A DNA stretch of 60,190 bases from Algibacillus agarilyticus (GTDB lineage: Bacteria > Pseudomonadota > Gammaproteobacteria > Enterobacterales > Alteromonadaceae): positions 1 through 60,190 of the forward strand of contig NZ_QMED01000025.1 of assembly GCF_003286125.1 (NCBI RefSeq). Direction: 5' to 3'. Shown here in pieces: positions 7,471 to 16,467 of the stretch (the first letter of the stretch is position 1; the number at the start of each line of letters is the position of its first letter). The notes beneath the pieces were generated by a model, which did no database searches, had not been told where the DNA came from, and saw only the letters and a program-made list of their open reading frames with translations. The position numbers and the translations under genes were made by a program.

Positions 7471-8127
7471 ATGAGTACATTTGACATTTATTTTTGCATA
7501 ATCTTATTCTTTGTACTCATAATCTCAGGCTATTATGCTTCAAAACGAGAGAAAAAATTTAATGTAACAAGGCTCGATTTTATTTCAAAGTTTAGTTTCA
7601 AAGAAGAAGGTGATATTTATAGAGAGCTTCATAAGCATGGATTTAGGTTACTTAATTTTACTGATGAAGATTACGAAGTATGTAACATCATAAGAAAAGA
7701 ATGCGAAAAAGAAGATGTTTATATTTTCGATTTTGTTTATACCTCTAAGTATGCCGATCGAAGCAATTCTTCTAAACCGTCTACTCTCCGAGCAGTATTT
7801 TTTAAGTTTAAAAGTAAAAAGCTATATAGCTTTGAATTATTTCCAGAAAATGTTTTTGAAAAAATAAAACAGCTATTTGGCTTTGCTGACATTGATTTTA
7901 GCGATCACCCAAATTTTTCAAAACGCTACGTCCTGAAAGGAGAGGATGAATCCGAAGTTAGAGCTAGGTTTCCCAAGCAACTGATTACTAACGTCGAAAA
8001 CTTAAAAGGTGTATGCATTGAAGCGCGTGAGTCTTGTTTATTAACCTATAATTTGCACGAAGGCGAGTTTGCAGATTACGAAAAACTTTACAAAAATGCA
8101 GTTTCTTTTGCTGACAGTCTCAAGTGA
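7471..8127 (+). CDS. Membrane-anchored protein of unknown function
   Basis: I start at ATG 7471 (MSTFDIYFCIIL) because AAGGGGA lies a few bases upstream; an in-frame TTG at 7411 lies inside the attC-like sequence and is rejected. The 219-residue product has one N-terminal transmembrane helix (about 7-24) and a large charged domain that should face the cytoplasm, given the KREKK stretch after the helix. The family is not recognised. Its position right after a degenerate attC makes it a likely cassette gene. Confidence 0.65.
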   Translation: MSTFDIYFCIILFFVLIISGYYASKREKKFNVTRLDFISKFSFKEEGDIYRELHKHGFRLLNFTDEDYEVCNIIRKECEKEDVYIFDFVYTSKYADRSNSSKPSTLRAVFFKFKSKKLYSFELFPENVFEKIKQLFGFADIDFSDHPNFSKRYVLKGEDESEVRARFPKQLITNVENLKGVCIEARESCLLTYNLHEGEFADYEKLYKNAVSFADSLK

Positions 8128-8765
8128 TAATTGAGCCCCCTCATTCGGGATTGGTACTAATAAACCATATCCAACTTATCAACTAAGAGTGTATTTTTGT
8201 TATTGCAGACTCATGCGGCACAGTCATCGATAAACCTATCATTTTATTTAATTTTAAGAGTAATTAAGCCTATCTCACTCGATTATCTTCACTCTCAAGC
8301 TTACGGCTTTTTTTTTATCTCTACATTGAGCTGTATTTTTTATTTATGCTAGCAGGCAACTTAGTGTTCTTACCCCCTCCAGTTTTAAACGCAATAAAAG
8401 CAACGAAGAAAATAAAATTTAGTCGAACTTAAGTTTAAATGCAAACTAGAAAAATCATATAAGTAAAGATATGAATATAAAACCCATTATTGCGTGTTTG
8501 AAAATACAAAAAACAACACTTATTGGGCTTTTATTGCATTTTATTAAAAAACCAAACGACTCCAACCCGAAATAAAATAACTCAAATATAAAACCCAAAA
8601 GCATATATGAAAATATTTACATGATAGAACTGTACCTTTTGTGAAAAAAACAATAATATAATGTTAACAATTAAATGTGCTACAAATGAAATATTCTATT
8701 TATGTTGTAGCCAAAATAATAAAAAACGCATTCAAGAATGCGCACGATTCATAAGGCGATCAAAT
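8128..8765. other. Long AT-rich intergenic region upstream of the GH86 gene
   Basis: This 638-bp gap contains a diverged copy of repeat A at 8209-8262 and otherwise AT-rich DNA with no convincing gene. It marks the border between the accessory zone and the carbohydrate-active genes. An upstream in-frame ATG at 8661 is not used for the next gene because it would put about 35 residues before the signal peptide. Confidence 0.5.
8209..8262. repeat. Dispersed intergenic repeat A, copy 3 (diverged)
   Basis: ACTCATGCGGCACAGTCATC, then GATAAACCTATCATTTTATTTAATTT, matches 3321-3372 with scattered changes. Confidence 0.6.
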
Positions 8766-10907
8766 ATGAAGTTAATTTTTTCCTCTAAAGTACTGCCCTC
8801 TAAAATATCAAAGCTAAGTATAATTACCTTAGCTATTTTTTCGTTAACAGCATGTGGTGGCGGCGGCGACACGACAGCATCAACGCCGACAAATAATCCC
8901 GCACCAGACCCCGATCAGTCTACACCAGATAACACAACGCCAGATGAAACAACCACACCAACACCAGATGAACCACCAGCGACCTCCCCAGATACCACAC
9001 CCTCTATACCAACAGCCGGCTACGTTATTGATGTCAATTTAAATGTAAATCACATAAAAGGCGAAGTAGATAGTTTTGATCGAAGTCGATATATAACCAT
9101 GCATATTGGGGCAACTGATAATGAATGGCCAGACAACGCAACAGCAAAAAAATTTATGGAAGATTATGATGTCTATTACGGTCGCGATAACGGCTCTACC
9201 CCTTGGCAAATGGGACGCCTTGAAGGCGGCTCTGTTGATGGCATATTTAACGATGATGAAATGACGAAAAATGCTGAGCAAAGTAAAACTTGGTATAAAA
9301 ACAATACCACCGCTCATGCTTTAGAAGATCGAATGGGCAATATGATGTATGGCGGGCAAGAGTTTATGTATCCACACAAAGAATACAATACTTGTAGTGC
9401 TAATTGTGAAGGTAATGCTTGGATCGCCGGTTACGATGAATACGCTCGCTTTTTTAGTGAATATCTCACTAAATTTTTTGGCACAGGCGGCACAACAGGC
9501 CAGAAAAAACCCAAAATTATAGAAGTCATGAATGAACCGTTTGTTAAATCAGGCAAGTTACACACGACCAATGCTAACATCACTGAACTTCATAAAGTGG
9601 TCGCCGATAAACTACATGCTGATCATCCTGATGTTAAAGTGGGTGGGTTTACCGCGGCCTTCCCTGCACTCGAAAATAATAATAATAACTTTGCGCTGTT
9701 CGACAACACTTGGAAAACGTTTATTGATGGCGCCGGTCAAGAAATGGATTTTTATTCTATTCATTTATACGACAATCACGATGAAACAAACCACATGTAT
9801 CGTTCAGGTTCTAATATTGAAGCAATATTAGATATGATTGAGCACTATAGTGTTATTACCATTGGCGAAGCAAAACCTTGGGTTATATCTGAGCATGGTT
9901 TTTTTGCACCCGGTGAAAAAGGCAAAGGGCCTTATTCGCGTGAGCGTGACTGGTGGAACATCCGTTCTTTTTCTTCAATTATGATGCAACTTATGGACAA
10001 GCCAGATCAAATTCTTACGTCTATGCCTTTTTCTATACTCAAAGCAAAGTGGGCTGGCGAGAACGGACTAAGTGACGAAGGGCATCGTTATTCAACACGC
10101 TTGTATGTATTACGAGATGAGTTAGACGGTAGTATTAATGTGCAAGACAATGGTGATTGGATTTATTCTGATATCAAAAAATTCTACGAGCTTTGGTCAG
10201 AAGTTAAGGGTAAACGTATTGACACAAAACCAGGTGATTTAGATTTACAAACCGACGGGTATGTTGACGGAAAAAACCTGTATTTTATTGTCAATAATTT
10301 AGAACACGAGAATGTTGAATTCGATTTTAATTTGATCGATAAAAATAATACCGCCATAGAATCAATCTCGACTAAACATGTATATTTTGATGCGCAAGCG
10401 GTCGCCCCTGTGCTCGAAGAAACCACATTAGAAAACACCGCTACTCGCTTTACCGTTAATGCAAATGCCACCGCTATTATTAAAGTAACGTATGCAGCCG
10501 ATATTATGATTGATGAAAAATCGGTAGAAACAAAATACTACGCCGATAAGATGAAACAAACCATCACATCGGGGCAAGATATCACCTTTAATATAGACGC
10601 TGTAAAAGCGACCAGTGCTAATGGCGAGGCGGTATTAAGGTTAGGTTTAGGCCGTTTACATAATAAATCTTTATTACCTGAGATCACCTTTAACAATACC
10701 ACAATTGAAGTCCCTGATGATTTTCGGGGTTATGATCAAAACACACGTCATAGCTTTTTTGGTGTAATTGAAATACCGGTGCCTTATAGCGTGGTTAAAG
10801 CCAATAACACCATCAAGGTTCGTTTTAGTGACACTGGTGGTTTTGTGACGAGTGCGACCATGCAGGTGTTTGAAACAACAACCGATTTAAACAGGTTCGC
10901 ACAATGA
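8766..10907 (+). CDS. GH86 beta-agarase/beta-porphyranase-type lipoprotein
   Basis: From ATG 8766 this is a 713-residue lipoprotein: signal peptide with lipobox LTAC followed by GGGGD, then a Pro/Thr/Asp-rich linker to about residue 80. The catalytic region follows the GH86 pattern closely: VDSFDRSRYITMHIGATDNEW, GYDVYxGRD-like text, the acid/base in IEVMNEP, VGGFTAAFPA, MDFYSIHLYD and the nucleophile in VISEHG. A beta-sandwich domain closes the protein. Known GH86 enzymes cut agarose or porphyran of red algae by endo-hydrolysis. The Cys anchor and linker suggest display on the outer membrane. It is followed by a good terminator at 10933, so it is probably monocistronic. Specificity (agar or porphyran) cannot be told. 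Confidence 0.9.
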   Translation: MKLIFSSKVLPSKISKLSIITLAIFSLTACGGGGDTTASTPTNNPAPDPDQSTPDNTTPDETTTPTPDEPPATSPDTTPSIPTAGYVIDVNLNVNHIKGEVDSFDRSRYITMHIGATDNEWPDNATAKKFMEDYDVYYGRDNGSTPWQMGRLEGGSVDGIFNDDEMTKNAEQSKTWYKNNTTAHALEDRMGNMMYGGQEFMYPHKEYNTCSANCEGNAWIAGYDEYARFFSEYLTKFFGTGGTTGQKKPKIIEVMNEPFVKSGKLHTTNANITELHKVVADKLHADHPDVKVGGFTAAFPALENNNNNFALFDNTWKTFIDGAGQEMDFYSIHLYDNHDETNHMYRSGSNIEAILDMIEHYSVITIGEAKPWVISEHGFFAPGEKGKGPYSRERDWWNIRSFSSIMMQLMDKPDQILTSMPFSILKAKWAGENGLSDEGHRYSTRLYVLRDELDGSINVQDNGDWIYSDIKKFYELWSEVKGKRIDTKPGDLDLQTDGYVDGKNLYFIVNNLEHENVEFDFNLIDKNNTAIESISTKHVYFDAQAVAPVLEETTLENTATRFTVNANATAIIKVTYAADIMIDEKSVETKYYADKMKQTITSGQDITFNIDAVKATSANGEAVLRLGLGRLHNKSLLPEITFNNTTIEVPDDFRGYDQNTRHSFFGVIEIPVPYSVVKANNTIKVRFSDTGGFVTSATMQVFETTTDLNRFAQ

Positions 10908-10932
10908 ATCGCTAAATAATCAATCAAATAAT

Positions 10933-10967
10933 AACGTTATCCGATTTATAATTGGGTAACGTTTTTG
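10933..10967 (+). terminator. Rho-independent terminator after the GH86 gene
   Basis: AACGTTATCC pairs with GGGTAACGTT (9 of 10) around an 11-base loop and is followed by TTTTT. It lies 25 bases after the stop. The rest of the gap to 11283 shows no gene. Confidence 0.75.
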
Positions 10968-11283
10968 ATTAATATTGTGAATAACTAAGATAATGTTATA
11001 AACAAATTGAGTCAGTTAACGTCTATCGTGTCACTTAGGTTAACGCGCTTAACGTCTACCCATTATCGGTATTCAAACGTAACAATAAGGATAAAACAGA
11101 GAAAAAAAACACATTAAGCAAGTGGACAAAACATTAAATAAAATTAAGCTAAAATATTTAAAATAATGTTGTTCAATAATTATCCATTCTTACTTTTATT
11201 AAATGATACTGCGTATATTACCTTGCATAAATAAAAAAATTTGAACATTATAATTGTTCATTTCAGTGGTTAACGAGCCAATA

Positions 11284-12090
11284 ATGCCTTTCAGTAGTCA
11301 TATTCTAGAACGAAATAATGTCAAAGTAACCGGCGAAGGTGAAACAACTATCATGCTTGCACATGGTTTTGGTTGCGACCAAAATATGTGGCGTTTTATG
11401 CAGCCTTTATTTGAGTCTAATTATAGAGTGGTTCTATTTGATTATGTAGGATGTGGTCAATCAGATACCTCGGCTTTTGATAAAAATAGATACCAATCAC
11501 TTGAGGGTTATGCTCAAGACATTTTAGATATTTGCACCGCGCTAGATCTAAAAAACATTGTGTTTATAGGGCATTCAGTGAGTAGCATTATTGGTATGCT
11601 TGCATCACTTAAATCACCCACCTTGTTTGCTAAAATCGTGATGGTTTGTCCTTCCCCTTGTTTTTTAAATTTTCCGCCCGATTATTTTGGTGGCTTTGAA
11701 AAGGAAGATTTAGAAGAACTCATCAACTTAATGGATAAAAATTATATTGGTTGGGCCAATTATTTAGCGCCTTTAGTGATGGGGCAAAATAATTCAAACG
11801 AACTCATCAAAGATCTTGAAGAAAGCTTTTGTTCTACTGATCCCAATTATGCAAAACCATTTGCAAAAGCCACATTTTTCTCAGACGATAGGGCTGCACT
11901 AACTCAATTAGACTTACCCACTTTAATACTACAAAGCAGTAACGACAATTTAGCGTCTGTAGAGGTTGGCCAGTATATGCATACAAAAATACCTAACTCT
12001 GTTCTCAAAGTTGTTGATTCGCATGGGCATTGCTTACATATGACAGACCCTAAGGCGGTTTTTAAAATTATCGAACAATTTTTAGGATGA
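11284..12090 (+). CDS. RsbQ-like alpha/beta hydrolase (sensor partner)
   Basis: ATG 11284 (MPFSSHILERNNVKV) gives 268 residues, matching the usual length of RsbQ. The protein follows the RsbQ/KAI2/D14 family pattern: oxyanion region HGFGCDQNMW, nucleophile Ser in GHSVSS, Asp in QSSNDNLAS and His in DSHGHCLHM. In Bacillus, RsbQ activates the PAS phosphatase RsbP; the plant relatives are small-molecule receptors. Here the stop codon overlaps the start of a PAS-GGDEF gene (ATGA), the same sensor-plus-PAS pairing with another output. The upstream in-frame TTG at 11254 is not needed. Its ligand is unknown. Confidence 0.88.
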   Translation: MPFSSHILERNNVKVTGEGETTIMLAHGFGCDQNMWRFMQPLFESNYRVVLFDYVGCGQSDTSAFDKNRYQSLEGYAQDILDICTALDLKNIVFIGHSVSSIIGMLASLKSPTLFAKIVMVCPSPCFLNFPPDYFGGFEKEDLEELINLMDKNYIGWANYLAPLVMGQNNSNELIKDLEESFCSTDPNYAKPFAKATFFSDDRAALTQLDLPTLILQSSNDNLASVEVGQYMHTKIPNSVLKVVDSHGHCLHMTDPKAVFKIIEQFLG

Positions 12091-12980
12091 ACAAACCGGC
12101 TTTAGATTGCTTTCCGTGCATCTTGCTAATCACGGATATAAAAACAAATAAACTTGAGTATTGTAATGAATACGGTGCCGAATTATTAGGTCTAGAAATA
12201 GACAATAAATCTGATTACATTTTGTTTGATTTTATTTCTAAGGCGAGTTCGATATTATTTGAAAGCTATATTCGCCCCTCAATCGTGACATCAGGCACGC
12301 TTCAAGAAATACAATTATCATTAGTGTTAAGCTCAAAAGAAAAAGTCCCAGCGATTGCTCACATTCAACTGGTCGATTCTAAAATTTATTGGTCAATGTA
12401 TATGGCTGCAGCTCGCGATAAGCTTTATCAAGAGTTATTAGCCGCAAGGGAGCATTTAGAAAAAAAAACGGAAGAATTAACGTTATTAACAAGGGTTGAT
12501 CCGCTAACTAACTTGCTTAATCGGAGAGCATTCACTCATGATGTGACAAAAATAATAAGGCAATTAAATAGAAAGTTTGTACCGATATCATTTTTGTTAA
12601 TTGATATAGATTGGTTTAAAACCATTAATGATACTTACGGACATGATAGAGGCGATAAGATATTAATTGATCTCTCCGTTATTTTAAAAATAATTACACG
12701 CGATACCGATATTGTTGCAAGATGGGGCGGTGAAGAATTTTTAATCACCTTATATAATACAGACTTAACAGCAACTCAAATATTCTGCGAACGATTACAC
12801 GCAGAGGTCAATAAAATAAAGCTCGATAAAGATAATTCATTATCAATTAGTATCGGTGCGACAGCGTTAAAGCCTAAAAAAATAGCGAGTGTTAATGTCG
12901 TTGAGGAGCATATCAAAGAAGCTGATTTAGCCCTTTATCAAGCGAAAAATAACGGTCGCAACAGAACAGAATTTTTTTAA
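12087..12980 (+). CDS. PAS-GGDEF diguanylate cyclase
   Basis: This 297-residue cytoplasmic protein overlaps the RsbQ-like gene by four bases, so the two are translationally coupled. Residues 1-110 form a PAS-like sensor, followed by a short coiled coil (about 112-135) and a GGDEF domain starting at DPLTNLLNRRAF. The active site reads RWGGEEF and the product-inhibition site RDTD lies five residues before it, so it should be an active, feedback-controlled c-di-GMP synthase. By analogy with RsbQ/RsbP, the hydrolase probably acts on the PAS domain. The mini-FliF gene follows after 27 bases. Confidence 0.92.
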   Translation: MNKPALDCFPCILLITDIKTNKLEYCNEYGAELLGLEIDNKSDYILFDFISKASSILFESYIRPSIVTSGTLQEIQLSLVLSSKEKVPAIAHIQLVDSKIYWSMYMAAARDKLYQELLAAREHLEKKTEELTLLTRVDPLTNLLNRRAFTHDVTKIIRQLNRKFVPISFLLIDIDWFKTINDTYGHDRGDKILIDLSVILKIITRDTDIVARWGGEEFLITLYNTDLTATQIFCERLHAEVNKIKLDKDNSLSISIGATALKPKKIASVNVVEEHIKEADLALYQAKNNGRNRTEFF

Positions 12981-13007
12981 TCAGCATAATAATAAAAAGG
13001 CAATAAT

Positions 13008-13550
13008 ATGGATAAGGATGGTTCTAAACCAACAGAGTTAGATACAACAATAGTAAAGCAAATAACCTTAATATTGGCAATTGTGATTTGTTTAGCCATT
13101 GCGATTTTTATCATCCTTTGGGCGCAAGAGCCTGAGCAGCGCCCGTTGATTTCTAATATTGAATTGGTCGATGCGGTTAAAGTGGTTGATGTTCTAGAAT
13201 ACAAAAACATTCATTACCAAACCAACTTGCAGGCCAAGATGATCTTCATTAATAGCCAAGATATGGATAAAGCCAGACTGGCTCTCGCCAGAGTTGGCAT
13301 AGTGATCAACTATCCTGAAATACAACAAAATATAACACCCGAATCAGCTTGCGCGCTGCTGGCTGATAAAATGGAAGAAGCAAAAATAAATGCCCGTCAA
13401 CTACCGGTTTATCGGCAACCATGGTTTGAAAAAATCACCCGATTATTAGTCGGTATGGTTATTATTATCGTTTTAATTATTGCGGTAGTACGGCCGATGC
13501 TGCGTGAGTTAATCTATCCAAATGGTATGGATAAAGAGGATGATGTTTAA
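13008..13550 (+). CDS. Mini-FliF: truncated flagellar MS-ring-like membrane protein (copy 2)
   Basis: This 180-residue protein starts at an ATG with AAGG upstream. It has an N-terminal transmembrane helix (about 19-40, ending ILWA), an RBM1-like domain (RPLISNIELVDAVKVVDVL, NIHYQTN, then DKARLALARVGI), and a C-terminal helix introduced by RQPWFEKITRLLVGM and ending VVRPMLREL. These are the two membrane ends of FliF plus its first ring-building motif; RBM2, RBM3, the collar and the FliG-binding tail are lacking. It shares its whole plan with 872-1399. As the third gene of the RsbQ-like/PAS-GGDEF operon, it may be an envelope partner or output of c-di-GMP signalling, which is inference. A 15-bp inverted repeat 79 bases on may end the transcript. 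Confidence 0.8.
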   Translation: MDKDGSKPTELDTTIVKQITLILAIVICLAIAIFIILWAQEPEQRPLISNIELVDAVKVVDVLEYKNIHYQTNLQAKMIFINSQDMDKARLALARVGIVINYPEIQQNITPESACALLADKMEEAKINARQLPVYRQPWFEKITRLLVGMVIIIVLIIAVVRPMLRELIYPNGMDKEDDV

Positions 13551-13628
13551 ATTTATTTAATCTGTGTAGGCTCAGTATGATAACGGCTATAAAAACCGCA
13601 AAGGCATTCTTATTTTAAACAATTGGCA

Positions 13629-13677
13629 AACACAAGTTGCTTATTATAAGTTGCTAACCAGTTAAGCAACTTGTGTT
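13629..13677. terminator. Perfect 15-bp inverted repeat after the mini-FliF operon
   Basis: AACACAAGTTGCTTA and TAAGCAACTTGTGTT pair perfectly around a 19-base loop. It lies 79 bases after the mini-FliF stop and may end that operon, although no clear T-run follows. A second imperfect inverted repeat of about 20 bp lies at 13717-13759. Confidence 0.5.
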
Positions 13678-13805
13678 TCCCTTCCGCCAGATTGTTTGGT
13701 ATGTCAGGCTATTTGATTACCGAATTTTCAATAATGAGATTATTGAAAGTTCGGTTAATTCAGCCACAACTATTTTTACACACTAACGGCTTTTCATAAA
13801 AATAA

Positions 13806-13829
13806 AAAGCACTGAAAAATCAGTGCTTT
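13806..13829 (-). terminator. Terminator of the GH39-like gene
   Basis: AAAGCACTGA and TCAGTGCTTT form a perfect 10-bp stem with a 4-base loop; on the minus strand it runs into TTTATTTTTATG. It lies 65 bases past the stop of the minus-strand gene. Confidence 0.75.
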
Positions 13830-13893
13830 GGTTATTGATAATTAATAATTAGTATTGGGTTAAAAACTATTCAATCTTAGTATTTGTTATTCT

Positions 13894-16215
13894 CTAATTA
13901 TTTGACCACTTAATGTCGGTTTTTTCATACGAAAACAACGGCAATGTACTGTCAATAATCACTTGAGATCCTGTTTTGCCATCAGTGCGAGCTACCGTAA
14001 TGCTGGCTTGCCATTGTGTCCAACGGGTTGGATTATTAAATTGGTATTTATCCCATTCAATTATACCGGCATCGTTTAATACAATATGCGGTGAGCCATA
14101 TTTATCAAAACCTTTACCACTTTTTAACCAGCCAGCCGAGTTAGTTTGCTGCATAAAGTTATGATATGCATGATGCTCTGGCGCCGTTAATTTTTTACGG
14201 TAATAAAAAGGAGTCCCGACCGGCTGATCAACATTAAAGCTCAGCTTCACATCGCGATCATTTTTTGTTTCGAGGTTTTTGGGGTCATAATGATAAGTCA
14301 CCGCTTGTATGCTTTTATCGCTTAAATCAGTTACCACAATAGAACCGACCGATTCTGCGTTAACCTCTGCATTAATACGTGGCTGGCCAAGCATGGTTGC
14401 AAATATATCTACTGGCCAGGGTTTGTCTCCATTGCGTAACCCCCATTGAAATACCTGATGAACATCATGCTGATAAAACTCATCGGTTAAAGCAATATTA
14501 AAGGTGTCAGCTTGTGGAGAATCGGATGTGATATAAGCATAATGCGGGGGTACAAATCCCATTTTGGTAATAACGGAATATTCTTCAATATCAATAATGG
14601 TCCCTTGTTGCCATTTAGGGTGGTCCACCAAGGGTTTAAAAAACTGCTCATATTTAGTTTTAGGATCGCGAGTGCTCGCGTTATTAATAAATGGATAGTC
14701 ACTGACTCCCCAAAAATCATATTTGATATTATTGTCGGCACAATATTCGATTAAAGCATTAGCAAAAGATTTAATTGGCTCTCCTTTATAATTGGTCACG
14801 GTACCATTTTTATAAACAAAACCAGGGGTGCGCGTGTGCAACCCTATTATCGCGTTAGGTAATACCGTACGAATGGCGTTTACTGAGTTAGCAAAATGTT
14901 CTACAAAGTCTTGCTCTGAGCCATACCAATGATCGGGGGTTTCGATTTCAGTGCCAATTCTAAAGCGCCATGATAATACTTTTTCTTCACCATATTCTGC
15001 AATTAAGCGATTCATCGTGGCTTGTAAAAACGCGTTATAGGCAACTTTGTCTTTTGGGGGTAATGAGTTACCGTAATGCGATATTCGCTGGCTTTCTTTA
15101 AAACTAACACCATCATAGGGCTGATCATCAGGAATAAATTGATGCCCAGTTTGAAATGCCCAAGAAGGTTGGTCGAGCACGATTTGATGTAAATTTTTGC
15201 CTTTATCTACTATCGCATTAATACGTTCTATCAATGGTTGAAAATTATATTCGTATTGTTTGGTTTGTTCATTATATTTAGCGGTATCATATTCATAGTC
15301 AGGTACTTTGTTACCATCTGCATCTTTTTTCATGATGCCGCCTAACATACGGATCGTATTGACTTTCATACCATCGATAACGACAACACCATTAGTTGGC
15401 GCAATTCGGTTAAGCGTGCTCCAGATATCATGCAAATCCGCGTTACGACTGTTTAAATCAGTCATATCCGCTTTAACAATTACATCTGCTTTATCGTCAA
15501 TGACCGGTTTAACTCGGCTATCAGTAAAGTTTTCTTGAACGGTGCCATTAGCGGTAACCGTTATTGTTACTTTATTTGGAATAATGCCTGCCGGATTTGG
15601 GATTATGTGACCTTGATATTGAATTGGGTCATCAACCAGTTGTGATTCATCTTGCACGTCTTGACCCACAATACAGCTTAATACAAGTTGATAACTGCCA
15701 GTTGCCACATTGTCAAAACTATAACGACCTGTTACTGAAATCGCGCTCGTACCAATCGGCGCTTCGCCTGTAATACCTGAAGCCGGCATTTGAAAGCTAG
15801 CGTGATTTTGATCAAACGCATCGGCAAACTGGGTGACATCTTGATCGTATAAATAAAGCTGACATGCATTTATATCGGTAACGTCTGATGCAACCGTACC
15901 TTCGATAAAACCAACTGGCGCGGTTTCACCGCCTGTATTATCACTGCCCGTGTTATCGCTGCCTGTGTTATCACTGCCAGCATTACCGCCGCTTGTGTTA
16001 TCACTGCCCGTGTTATCACTACCAGTATTACCGCCGCTTGTATTATCACTGCCCGTGTTATCACTACCAGTATTACCGCCGCTTGTGTTATCGCTGCCCG
16101 CAGTGTCAACGCTATTATTCGCTGTTGCGGTAGAGCCCCCTCCACCACCGCAGGCGGTAAGTCCAACCATCGACCAAAGGCATACACCTGCTACTAATAT
16201 TGTTTTAATTTTCAT
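13894..16215 (-). CDS. GH39-like glycoside hydrolase lipoprotein
   Basis: This 773-residue lipoprotein starts with AGGAAA upstream of the ATG and has lipobox LTAC before GGGGG. Residues 25-100 are a low-complexity Ser/Asp/Asn/Thr/Gly linker, 105-215 a small beta-sandwich domain, and from about 245 a TIM-barrel region with GH39-style motifs: VNTIRMLGG, IVLDQPSWAFQ, the probable acid/base in RIGTEIETPDHW, and FWGVSDYPFIN before IIDIEEYSV. Enzymes of this type occur in green-algal polysaccharide loci and act on short side chains or oligomers. It is divergent from the GH78 gene and shares its upstream region. Family assignment is moderate; the substrate is inferred from neighbours. Confidence 0.65.
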   Translation of the reverse strand: MKIKTILVAGVCLWSMVGLTACGGGGGSTATANNSVDTAGSDNTSGGNTGSDNTGSDNTSGGNTGSDNTGSDNTSGGNAGSDNTGSDNTGSDNTGGETAPVGFIEGTVASDVTDINACQLYLYDQDVTQFADAFDQNHASFQMPASGITGEAPIGTSAISVTGRYSFDNVATGSYQLVLSCIVGQDVQDESQLVDDPIQYQGHIIPNPAGIIPNKVTITVTANGTVQENFTDSRVKPVIDDKADVIVKADMTDLNSRNADLHDIWSTLNRIAPTNGVVVIDGMKVNTIRMLGGIMKKDADGNKVPDYEYDTAKYNEQTKQYEYNFQPLIERINAIVDKGKNLHQIVLDQPSWAFQTGHQFIPDDQPYDGVSFKESQRISHYGNSLPPKDKVAYNAFLQATMNRLIAEYGEEKVLSWRFRIGTEIETPDHWYGSEQDFVEHFANSVNAIRTVLPNAIIGLHTRTPGFVYKNGTVTNYKGEPIKSFANALIEYCADNNIKYDFWGVSDYPFINNASTRDPKTKYEQFFKPLVDHPKWQQGTIIDIEEYSVITKMGFVPPHYAYITSDSPQADTFNIALTDEFYQHDVHQVFQWGLRNGDKPWPVDIFATMLGQPRINAEVNAESVGSIVVTDLSDKSIQAVTYHYDPKNLETKNDRDVKLSFNVDQPVGTPFYYRKKLTAPEHHAYHNFMQQTNSAGWLKSGKGFDKYGSPHIVLNDAGIIEWDKYQFNNPTRWTQWQASITVARTDGKTGSQVIIDSTLPLFSYEKTDIKWSNN
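15935..16115. repeat. 45-bp tandem repeats encoding the lipoprotein linker
   Basis: A 45-bp unit (15 residues, SDNTGSDNTSGGNTG) is repeated about four times within the minus-strand GH39-like gene. Such tracts vary in copy number by slippage and set the length of the tether between the lipid anchor and the enzyme. Confidence 0.85.
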
Positions 16216-16377
16216 TTTTTCCTACGTATTATAATTATGAGTTCATTAGCCAGCTATTGCTCTAATTCATTCAATAGAGCAACCTCATTAAGAAAAGGCT
16301 CAAACCTCGCTAAATTGCTACCCACTCATTAATATTTAATTAACTATTTCTACAATCACGGAATATTTTAACGGTGG

Positions 16378-16391
16378 GGTATCAATTTTAA
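16378..16391 (+). promoter_or_regulatory. Shared motif GGTATCAATTTTA upstream of the GH78 gene
   Basis: GGTATCAATT occurs 90 bp before the GH78 start, in the divergent promoter region shared with the GH39-like gene. The same motif lies before the GH106 gene (19559) and before the GH106 remnant (37487), each with a -10-like GCATAG/TATATA box about 25-35 bases downstream. Confidence 0.5.
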
Positions 16392-16467
16392 GATTTCATG
16401 GCTTTTCATTGCATAGCTATCTGATATGCAGATCTCACGCATATCAAATATGTAATAGGAAACAAAC

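Noticed and set aside
8661-8765. Longer N-terminus of the GH86 protein from ATG 8661
   Set aside because: It would bury the lipoprotein signal behind 35 residues; ATG 8766 gives a normal signal peptide.
8854-9042. His/Gln/Pro-rich plus-strand frame in the GH86 linker region
   Set aside because: It is a frame-shifted reading of the Pro/Thr-rich linker with no independent support.
15870-16234. Low-complexity open frames opposite or out of frame with the GH39-like lipoprotein
   Set aside because: They arise from the 45-bp tandem repeat encoding the linker; the lipoprotein signal and catalytic motifs are in the minus-strand frame.
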